From the NCBI GenBank assembly GCA_026770585.1, contig MU646338.1, positions 622,141-633,160 on the forward strand: a DNA stretch of 11,020 bases, in the 5' to 3' direction. Positions 6,050 to 11,020 of this stretch are shown piece after piece. The translations under genes were made by a program, and so were the position numbers. The stretch is from Baffinella frigidus. Taxonomy: Eukaryota > Cryptophyceae > Cryptomonadales > Baffinellaceae. How positions within the stretch are numbered: position 1 is the first letter of the stretch; each line of letters starts with the position of its first letter. A model generated the notes under the pieces. That model was not told the origin of the DNA and searched no databases. It saw only the letters and a program-made list of their open reading frames with translations.

Positions 6050-6264
6050 TACCACTCGAGGCTAGAAATGTGACTACTTTAACAGTTTCAACTTTACAAG
6101 TCCTTTACAAGTGGACCACGGTGTAGTAACTTTTACACACATAGTCAGGTTATTTGCCCAAACTCGCGGATATCCGCGGGTTACGTGACCAAGCCCGCCC
6201 GTGACTCGTACAACTGTTTACAACCCCACATTGAAAATGCACCCCTTTTCAGCCTCGAGTGGTA
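6050..6264. mobile_element. TA-flanked MITE, 215 bp, CCACTCGAGGCT termini
   Basis: TA at 6050-6051 and 6263-6264. CCACTCGAGGCT pairs exactly with AGCCTCGAGTGG. The interior holds the palindrome CGCGGATATCCGCG at 6165-6178. The right TA is shared with the next element. The CCAC start is reminiscent of the elements at 2489 and 2663. Confidence 0.72.
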
Positions 6265-6381
6265 GCTCTTTCTGAGTTTTATTCTGGCTCGCCCTTTAAA
6301 ATATTTAAGAGCAGAAATCCAGTACAAAAGGGCGAATATAAAGCCTTTAGACCGAGCCAGAATAAAATTCAGGCAGAGCTA
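6263..6381. mobile_element. TA-flanked MITE, 119 bp, GCTCTTTCTGAG termini
   Basis: TA at 6263-6264 and 6380-6381. The left arm GCTCTTTCTGAGTTTTATTC then TGGCTCG pairs with the right arm with three mismatches in 27. An inner CGCCCTTT/AAAGGGCG pair adds a second stem. It abuts the preceding element, so one inserted at the TA edge of the other. Confidence 0.75.
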
Positions 6382-6494
6382 GACCATCTCCCGCGGCAAC
6401 GTAAGAGTCCCACCAGTGCTATTTATTTTCAATATGAATACAACCCTAGTCCAACACCGTATACAACTTCCCCGTAACCGAGGAAATCTCCAAA

Positions 6495-6597
6495 TAATCA
6501 ACGTCCTAGGAGCCCTACAGCCTACCGTAGGGCTATGTACGGCCTACCGTAGGCAATGCCGTAGACCTAACTACCCGGTTTTCAGGACGTTACCGTA
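6495..6597. mobile_element. Family B MITE, short diverged copy
   Basis: TA-flanked (6495-6496, 6596-6597), 103 bp. The termini AACGTCCT and AGGACGTTA are inverted, and the right half (GGCAATGCCGTAGACCTAAC, then TTTTCAGGACGTTA) closely matches the right half of the 7942-8101 element. The left half carries CCTAGGAGCCCTACAG, which resembles the core of family A. It sits inside a ~145-150 bp tandem array, and removing it restores the repeat spacing. Confidence 0.7.
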
Positions 6598-6850
6598 TCA
6601 ACCTCTGGAAGAGAGGGTTTTGTTCTCACCGACGGATCACATCACCGTCCCCAGCGGCAACATACGACATCTGCAATACAAAAAACAACCAGTGGTCCGA
6701 CACCGTATGTTCTTTACCCAGAAAAAACGAGGGATTTCCCGATCGATGAGAATACCGGCGAATGACGTCGCCATCTCCCGCGGCGACGTACGCGTCCCAC
6801 CGATCCCCCAGATCCACCAGCGTCTCGTACCCAGCCTACACGGGGGAAAG

Positions 6851-6887
6851 CAATTTATTAAATATATTAAAATTGTTTAATAAATTG
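6851..6887. repeat. AT-rich perfect hairpin
   Basis: CAATTTATTAAA at 6851-6862 is exactly complementary to TTTAATAAATTG at 6876-6887, with a 13-nt AT-only or nearly AT-only loop. It stands at the end of the tandem array. Function unknown; it could be the remains of a short inverted-repeat element. Confidence 0.6.
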
Positions 6888-7025
6888 TCAAACGCGACCC
6901 AGATAGAGGTTATTTTGCCTTATCCGAGTACACATGTTTACACGACACGCCCGAAGGCAAGGTGGGACGAGACTTGAGGGCGCTGGCAGCCCGCGAACAC
7001 CCTTACAGGTGCGTGACACGCTGTT

Positions 7026-7184
7026 ATGCACCAACGTGGCCATCGTGTGCTCCACACGGAGGATTACGAGGATTTTATTTCCAAGGTTCTCTCGTTGAAT
7101 TTCACTTATTTTATAGCCTTATTCAGGTACAAACTTGATCACGTGACCCCCAGATTATGGGGGTCTCAGAACATCCGTAGTCCA
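7026..7184 (+). CDS. Weak exon-like frame
   Basis: From ATG 7026 the frame reads MHQRGHRVLHTEDYEDFISK before a possible donor AAG|GTTCTC, and an acceptor-like CCCTTACAG precedes it. The frame stays open to 7355, but its second half is the inverted-repeat element at 7185-7324 and is not credible protein. The hairpin GACCCCC-agattat-GGGGGTC lies at 7145-7165. No family recognised. Confidence 0.2.
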
Positions 7185-7324
7185 CCACCAACCCTCACGG
7201 GAGGACCAAATCATCGATTTTCAGATCCCGGGTTTCCCCTACGGAGGGGTCGGATTCGACCTCTCTGTCCGAAGGAAATGGCTCAAAACAATCGTCGATT
7301 TGGTCCGACCGTGAGGGTTGGTGG
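7185..7324. mobile_element. 140-bp inverted-repeat element, CCACCAACCCTCACGG termini
   Basis: CCACCAACCCTCACGG at 7185-7200 pairs with CCGTGAGGGTTGGTGG at 7309-7324. After a 2-base slip the arms continue with GGACCAAATC and CGATT, so each arm is about 36-38 bp. TA occurs near both outer edges (7178-7179, 7327-7328) but not at equivalent positions, so the target duplication is uncertain. It has no coding capacity. Confidence 0.7.
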
Positions 7325-7714
7325 CATAGTGTGCTCGTTTCCGACGGTTGACTAGGACCTACTAGCTCTGCTTCTATCAGGCTGGGCGATCGTTTTCGCA
7401 CCACACGTTCACGAATTTGTACCCGAACACAGGGGAATCAACTTCCGGTCTCCTCAGTTTGAGGATTTTGAGGAGACCAGATTAACTCAGGCAGAGTACA
7501 CATCACATTTCACGACCGCGGAAAAATCTCACGTTGACAGGTGTCGGGGGGCCCAATTGAGCTTATCTGAGAGAATGCGTTAATTAATGTCAACGAAATT
7601 TACTTCACAACTCCTCGACTATTACTAGTACGGTCGTTGATTTAATTTCGGGACTCGACAGATTCTGTCCAGCTATCTTAGGCTTCCGACCCTGAAGATA
7701 AGGGTGTATTTTCT
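7325..7714. other. AT-richer region with a short hairpin, no gene seen
   Basis: The only clear structure is a 10-bp perfect hairpin, GGTCTCCTCA at 7447-7456 with TGAGGAGACC at 7469-7478. The short palindrome GACAGATTCTGTC lies near 7658. No splice-bounded coding-like frame was noticed. Confidence 0.5.
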
Positions 7715-7787
7715 ATTTTAGACATTCAATGGTACTATCTTACGCTTTCAGACATTCATTTTAGACCTTCAATGGTACTATCTTACG
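7715..7787. repeat. 43-bp period direct repeat
   Basis: ATTTTAGACATTCAATGGTA then CTATCTTACG at 7715-7744 recurs with one change at 7758-7787, with an extra partial CAGACATTCATTTTAG between. It is a recent tandem duplication in non-coding sequence. The following 7788-7941 holds a G-rich GGAGGAGGAGGGG tract near 7860 and no gene. Confidence 0.85.
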
Positions 7788-7941
7788 GACAGATTCTGGT
7801 ATGTTCTGAGATGAAATTATTACACTCTCTGAGATAAAACCAAAGGTGGCGCGGAGGGTGAGGGGAGGAGGAGGAGGGGTAACAAGACCTAGATATAATT
7901 TTGTAACTGAGACCAAAGCATTACATCTTCAAAAACATTAC

Positions 7942-8101
7942 TAGGGTAACGGCCTAAAAATGGGGTAGTTAGGCCTACGAGATTGCCTAGGACCTCCTAC
8001 CGTAGGCCAAGACTTTTTGGTCCTAGGATCCCTCGGCCTACGGTAGGAGGTCCTAGGCAATGCCGTAGGCCTAACTACCCCATTTTCAGGACGTTAGCCT
8101 A
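7942..8101. mobile_element. Family B MITE, 160 bp, TA-flanked palindrome
   Basis: TA at 7942-7943 and at 8100-8101 bound long arms: GGGTAACGGCCTAAAAATGG pairs with the complement of ATTTTCAGGACGTTAGCC, and the match continues through TAGTTAGGCCTACG and CCTAGGACCTCCTACCGTAG. About 26 bp form the loop. It has no coding capacity. The right terminus supplies the TAA that ends the last predicted exon of the minus-strand lumenal gene. A diverged relative is at 6495-6597. Confidence 0.8.
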
Positions 8102-9568
8102 AGAACATAGGCAAGAAACCATTCGTGATCCTAGATTGGCGGGGGTGGGCGCGCACTTCGATCTGAGAGTAGTAAGTGGACATCTTGTTTTTGTCGCCGG
8201 TGACCTACGCACACACACCGCCGTTTAGAGTTGAGAGAAAACGCGCCTTTATTGGACCGCAGCATGGCGTCAAAGCTGCAGCTCAGGAAACGCGCAAGTC
8301 ACTACGTGGCTTCCCTTGGTCGGATAGCGAGGGGGCAACCCGACGTTTTGAGACGCTTAGATGGATTATTTTAAAGATTAAATTACGCAAACACGTCCCC
8401 GTCACGTCACGGTCAACTGAAGGACGCATCTACACGAAACGTCTTTAAAAAAGACGCAGAAACAATCGAGAAGATTCGATAAGGGGGTCAGCCGTCTATC
8501 TCAAAAGAGATCCGACCCCCGGTGAAATGAGATACGTCGCGGTTGAATTGGATAGGGGTGCATTTCACCCACGTGATAAGATTCGTGATCTTTACCAACT
8601 ACGCGCCCTTTTTATATTGGTCCGACCCCCTTCTGCGTGACCTGGGGTCCTCTGGTTCCTGGGAATTGGAGCCATTCCGAACATCCATTTTGGATGTTCA
8701 GCCCCTTGAAAACCAGAATCTCAAACGATTTATTTGCCCCCTCGCTATCCGAGCATGGTACGGTACAAGTGAGAAGTGCCCTAGTTTCAAGTTACCTCTG
8801 TGCATGCATTCACATCCTCGCATGGATCAGGCGCGTAGTATCATTCGTAATCCCGAAACCCTTAGTCCCAATCGCGACCCACCTATTCCCAACCCCGAAA
8901 CCCTCTCACCTTGGTGTCGGTCCCTTTTGTTTCAAATGCAGTTGATGAAACGCGCAAGTCACTACGCGCCTTCTACGGTAAGAAGGGCCTCTGTTTCGAG
9001 AAACCTCTGTGCATGCATTCACATCCTCGAATGCAGCAGTGTGGTAGTATCATTCCTCATACCGAAACCCTCATTCCCAGCCCCGAAACCGACTCACCTT
9101 GGTCTGGGTGCCCGTGGTGTCGTACGCCTTCACAAACTCCTTCTCCTTCTTCTGGTTATTGCCTGCGCAGTCCAGTCATCCCTCAGAAGAGTCCAGACAC
9201 CAATGCCGACACAGCAACGCGAATCCCCTGCCTCTGCAGGGTGCGACCGGATAGCTGTGAGACGCAGAGCGGCGGCGCTCACATTTCGTTCCGCCGCCAA
9301 TCTGAGCTCGGCAGTCCAGCCCACCAGACGCCTCCGCCCAGGCCGGCAGCACACCCGCGGACTGCGTCGCCGCCAACGCGGTCGCGGCGGCCAGCCGGAG
9401 GAAGGTGATGCGGGAGTGTTTGCTGCCCGCCGCCTGGGGCTCCTCGCTGCGGCATTGCAGCGCGGTGGCGCCGCTGCGAGTCGCGGCACGGGTCGGAAGG
9501 GACATCAGGGAGGGCGTGGAGAACGCTGCGGCCGCCGAGAGCATGCCGAGGAGGATAAGGGTCCGCAT
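8094..9568 (-). CDS. Thylakoid-lumen-targeted small protein, spliced gene model (exons 9283-9568, 9098-9162, 8910-8972, 8094-8204)
   Basis: The ATG at 9568 has a good context (A at -3). Exon 1 gives 95 codons plus one base. Residues 1-15 are a signal peptide (MRTLILLGMLSAAAA) followed by F16, the usual Phe of secondary-plastid transit peptides. Residues 16-50 are Ser/Thr/Arg/Ala-rich. Residues 51-78 form a lumenal signal (SRITFLRLAAATALAA, then PAWA|EA). Exon 1 ends at 9283 before GTGAGC, and exon 2 starts after CTGCGCAG; the phases fit exactly (286 nt, then 65 nt), creating Cys96. Exon 2 ends in TGTQTK at AAG|GTGAGT. The last exon starts after GCGTAG with VTGDKNKMSTYYSQIEV and reaches TAA at 8094. 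The mature protein would be about 75 residues, or 96 with the optional 63-nt exon 3. The three-part N-terminus implies passage through ER and plastid into the thylakoid lumen. Function is unrecognised: perhaps a small extrinsic photosystem subunit, which is inference only. The last exon is the least certain. Confidence 0.65.
8273..8314 (-). pseudogene. Dead third copy of the duplicated exon
   Basis: Twenty bases here (plus-strand 8287-8306) are identical to 8947-8966 inside exon 3. Read in the exon frame on the minus strand, RSDLRV is preserved but is followed by TGA. The expected acceptor tract (as in ACCGTAG|AAG of exon 3) lies instead near 8757-8770, on the far side of a 434-bp inverted-repeat element. 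The copy therefore has a stop and has lost its 3' splice site. It is probably now intronic sequence of the same gene. Confidence 0.5.
8319..8752. mobile_element. 434-bp inverted-repeat element inside intron 3
   Basis: The termini are TCGGATAGCGAGGGGGCAA at 8319-8337 and its complement ending at 8752, with weaker matching further in (CGTTT-GAGA). No clear target duplication is seen and no coding capacity is evident. The interior is rich in hairpins: CGTCTTT/AAAGACG near 8440-8456, GGGGGTC/GACCCCC at 8483-8520 with ATCTC/GAGAT nested inside, GGTGAAATG/CATTTCACC at 8521-8569, and a 9-bp stem with 3-nt loop at 8679-8699. It separates the third exon copy from its ancestral acceptor, so it probably inserted after the exon duplication. 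Confidence 0.6.
8910..8972 (-). other. Duplicated 63-nt exon (exon 3) of the lumenal-protein gene
   Basis: On the minus strand the acceptor CTTCTTACCGTAG precedes 21 in-frame codons ending TKGTDTK at the donor AAG|GTGAGA. Exon 2 likewise contributes 21 full codons ending TTGTQTK at AAG|GTGAGT, and the matching positions AF/AY, E/D-T and GT-x-TK show homology. The introns that follow also match: both begin GTGAG, then GGTTTCGGGG, and share TGCATGCATTCACATCCTCG (plus-strand 8801-8820 and 9010-9029). Phase is 0/0, so it can be included or skipped without a frame change. The first half differs in sequence from exon 2, so it may be an alternative exon or a decaying copy. Confidence 0.55.
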
Positions 9569-9691
9569 GGTCGCAGAGGAAGTTGAAGGGACGGGCGCTC
9601 TTCTGTCTTTGTATGTGGCTTTTAAAACAGATCATTTTCGAGTTTTAAAAGCCACAAACGACGGGGGTGCAAGGAGCAGAAGTTCCATCTC
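9569..9691. promoter_or_regulatory. Candidate bidirectional promoter with a mirrored TTTTAAAA pair
   Basis: The 123 bp between the two divergent ATGs contain a perfect 15-bp inverted repeat, TGTGGCTTTTAAAAC at 9614-9628 and its complement at 9642-9656, with a 13-bp spacer. Each arm carries TTTTAAAA, lying about 50 bp upstream of the minus-strand ATG and about 42 bp upstream of the plus-strand ATG. This geometry would suit paired TATA-like boxes with very short 5' leaders. The inverted repeat is seen directly; the promoter role is inferred. Confidence 0.45.
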
Positions 9692-11020
9692 ATGGCACGG
9701 CGGAGGGCGCTCCATCGCTCCGCCCCCGCCACTCCGGGAGCGCCAGGGCAGGTTGGGACACCAGGGGCGGAAGAGGCTCCCAAGCAGCAGAGATTGGTGG
9801 TGGATGGAGAGCTCGCAGAGCAGGGGTCGGCCAGGACAAGCGGGCATTCGGGTGGTTCCGGTTCGCCCCGAGCAGGGTTCGACTCGTCACGGAGCGCATC
9901 TCATTCCACATTCGACGGGGCGATGGTCGCCGTGCTCTTCAACGAAGAGGCCCGCCTCTTGAGCGAGCGAACCACGACGGATCTCGCCCTCGCCCGGCAG
10001 CAGCGCATCGCGGCCATGCGGGAGCGCGAGGCGTCGGCGTTCGACTCCCCCATGAAAAACCTCTTCGGAGTGGTCGTGGTCCCGACGTTGCAAGTGTCCA
10101 AGGGCCTGGGGCAGGCGACGTTGCACGTTTTCAAGGATGTGGAGCAGGCGGGAGCGTCTCTGGCAGCTGGTCAAAAAGAGCTCGCGACCCGTGCCATTGC
10201 GCGCGGGAGCGAGGTGGTGAATGGCGTGGGCGAAGCTGGAAGCTGGCAGAAGGTCATGCAACGCGGGGAGGAGCTCGCCAGGGAGGGGATGCAGGCTGGG
10301 GGCGGGCTTGTGACATCAACTCTGACGCTGTCTGGGATCGATAAGTTGGGCGACATCGCAAAGGAGGTCGGGGACGCTGGGGGCAGCCTGGCCGCGTCGT
10401 CCGCCTCGCTCTCCATGAGCTTTTCGAGTTTGACCAGCGCCGCGAACCTCAACTTGTCGCGCCCGTTCTCAGCTTTCACCAGTTCCGTGCGGTCGCTCGA
10501 TCCTCGCAACTCTCCGGAGGCACGCCAAAACAAGTCGCAATGCAACGCCGCCGGGCGCGATGCATATGCGGATCACGATTCTGCCGATGCTCCGCACACC
10601 CGCGCCGTTTCCGGAAACCTTGCGCGATCAAACGGTGGTGGGCTGGAGGAATGCACGGCGGTGGCGGCTGCGTTCGGGAAATGGCGTGAAGTTGCCGAGG
10701 GGGGGCGCGGTGGAGGATGGGGGAGTGTGGTGGGTGATTCGACGGTGGATGATGGAAAGGGCGATTCGACGGTGGAGGAGGGGGAAGGTGGCGATTCGAC
10801 GTTGGGAAGCAGCATGGCTGAAGCAGACGTGGTTCTGTCGCGACTCGCCTTCGATGCGTGGGCCGAATTGCTCCCAATGCGGCTCGGTGGTTGTTCCAGA
10901 GAGCAAGGCCGGGCCTGTGCGCCGCCGCCTGGCTACATGGGGGAGTTGGCGCACAGCTGTGACGGCTTCGACTGCGACGCGTCGTGTGACTTTGGGGCTG
11001 GGATGCCGACGCGTGGGGTT
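9692..11020 (+). CDS. Hypothetical protein, 3' end outside the window (443 open codons)
   Basis: An uninterrupted frame runs from ATG 9692 to the window edge with strongly GC-rich third positions, as expected of real coding sequence in this GC-rich segment. The nearest upstream in-frame stop is at 9623, and no other ATG lies between. Residues 1-77 are low-complexity (Arg/Pro/Gly/Ser). A second Met at 78 (9923) starts a more ordered part: a charged helix (residues about 84-115, LARQQRIAAMREREASAF), then several amphipathic helices (VSKGLGQATLHVF, KELATRAIARGSEVV, DKLGDIAKEVGD), then a Ser-rich stretch near 225-265. Three GDST repeats follow at about 348-370, and a Cys-rich tail holds five Cys (CSREQGRAC, then SCDGFDCDASC). 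There is no transmembrane segment or recognised catalytic motif. The true start could be Met78. It is divergently paired with the lumenal-protein gene. No family is recognised. Confidence 0.7.
   Translation, partial: MARRRALHRSAPATPGAPGQVGTPGAEEAPKQQRLVVDGELAEQGSARTSGHSGGSGSPRAGFDSSRSASHSTFDGAMVAVLFNEEARLLSERTTTDLALARQQRIAAMREREASAFDSPMKNLFGVVVVPTLQVSKGLGQATLHVFKDVEQAGASLAAGQKELATRAIARGSEVVNGVGEAGSWQKVMQRGEELAREGMQAGGGLVTSTLTLSGIDKLGDIAKEVGDAGGSLAASSASLSMSFSSLTSAANLNLSRPFSAFTSSVRSLDPRNSPEARQNKSQCNAAGRDAYADHDSADAPHTRAVSGNLARSNGGGLEECTAVAAAFGKWREVAEGGRGGGWGSVVGDSTVDDGKGDSTVEEGEGGDSTLGSSMAEADVVLSRLAFDAWAELLPMRLGGCSREQGRACAPPPGYMGELAHSCDGFDCDASCDFGAGMPTRGV
10733..10804 (+). repeat. In-frame GDST tandem repeat inside the 9692 gene
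   Basis: Three copies of GGYGATTCGACG start at 10733, 10760 and 10790, spaced 27 and 30 bp. They encode GDSTVDDGK, GDSTVEEGEG and GDSTLGS. The spacing in multiples of three keeps the frame open, which supports this frame as coding. The segment is acidic and probably disordered. Confidence 0.8.

Larger units (their letters stand above)
5972..6815. repeat. Diverged ~145-150 bp tandem array interrupted by three MITEs
   Basis: CAACACCGTATGTT recurs at 5972, 6452 and 6698 (as CGACACC in the last), each followed by CCCAGAAAAACCGAGG-like sequence. CATCTCCCGCGGCRACGTA follows in turn (6384 and 6774, with a diverged copy near 6645). Raw spacings are 480 and 246 bp. Subtracting the 6050-6381 and 6495-6597 insertions leaves about 150 and 145 bp. 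On the minus strand the last units give YVAAGDGDVIRR twice, 42 codons apart, but stops elsewhere argue against one long protein. Confidence 0.7.

Noticed and set aside
5972-6815. CRISPR-like spaced repeats
   Set aside because: Units are long (~145-150 bp), diverged and without constant short repeats and equal spacers. The window is eukaryotic in character.
6626-6817. Minus-strand frame with YVAAGDGDVIRR twice, 42 codons apart
   Set aside because: The repetition reflects the tandem DNA array. The frame is short and neighbouring units contain stops and insertions, so it is reported as a repeat and not a protein.
6416-6880. 154-codon plus-strand frame
   Set aside because: It crosses a MITE and the diverged tandem array. 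Its composition follows the repeats, and no protein-like motif is present.
7026-7355. 109-codon plus-strand frame as a complete gene
   Set aside because: Its second half is the 7185-7324 inverted-repeat element. Only the first ~50 codons could be an exon, and that is listed with low confidence.
8543-9586. 347-codon plus-strand open frame, the longest complete frame in the window
   Set aside because: It runs antisense to the exons of the minus-strand lumenal gene, shows no domain, and its start lies inside the 434-bp inverted-repeat element. The minus-strand model has matching splice phases, exon duplication and a coherent targeting peptide.
9405-10344. Plus-strand frames 9405-9962 and 9667-10344
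   Set aside because: Both are shadows of the 9692-11020 frame in GC-rich DNA. Only that frame stays open to the edge and has GC-biased third positions and an in-phase repeat.

Overview
This window looks like nuclear DNA of a eukaryotic alga with a secondary plastid, not prokaryotic DNA. Three observations support that. There are GT-AG introns with conventional splice sites. The minus-strand gene at 8094-9568 begins with a signal peptide followed by Phe (AAAAF), then a transit-like stretch, then a thylakoid-lumen signal ending AWA|EA. Plant/algal-type telomere-like repeats (TTTAGGG and variants) are scattered through the interior. From memory, and not checked here, the peptides YRGTSLIRN and TLHPTPY occur repeatedly in predicted proteins of cryptophyte algae, so a cryptophyte is my best guess. 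No rRNA, tRNA, CRISPR array, transposase or reverse transcriptase is visible.

Layout. 1-1130 is gene-poor and holds short dispersed repeats. 969-2193 holds four near-identical 121-126 bp palindromic MITEs (family A) flanked by TA, plus a relic. 2360-2422 and 3557-3683 are CCCTACA/CCCTGCA satellites. 2489-2835 holds two MITEs with termini CCACGCMAGAGTG. 3015-3240 is a 47-bp higher-order repeat built of TTTCGGG units. From 3238 to 5523 three islands on the minus strand look like exons (3238-3312, 3951-4067, 5454-5523). They are embedded in telomere-like arrays and in degenerate tandem copies of themselves. 5524-8093 is more AT-rich, has no convincing gene, and contains a ~145-150 bp tandem array broken up by three TA-flanked MITEs, further inverted-repeat elements and a 43-bp direct repeat.

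The right end (8094-11020) is the genic part. A minus-strand spliced gene (exons 9283-9568, 9098-9162, probably 8910-8972, and a last exon ending at 8094) encodes a small thylakoid-lumen-targeted protein of unknown function. Its 63-nt exon-plus-intron unit has been tandemly duplicated, and a third copy is dead and split by a 434-bp inverted-repeat element. Divergent from it, a GC-rich gene starts at 9692 and runs off the window: 443 open codons with helical, Ser-rich, GDSTV-repeat and Cys-rich segments and no recognised family. The 123 bp between the two start codons contain a perfect 15-bp inverted repeat that gives each gene a TTTTAAAA box, so it may be a bidirectional promoter.

The most interesting theme is exon-sized coding segments multiplied in tandem together with telomere-like or mobile DNA, and at least eight TA-flanked non-autonomous elements within 11 kb without a visible source of transposase.
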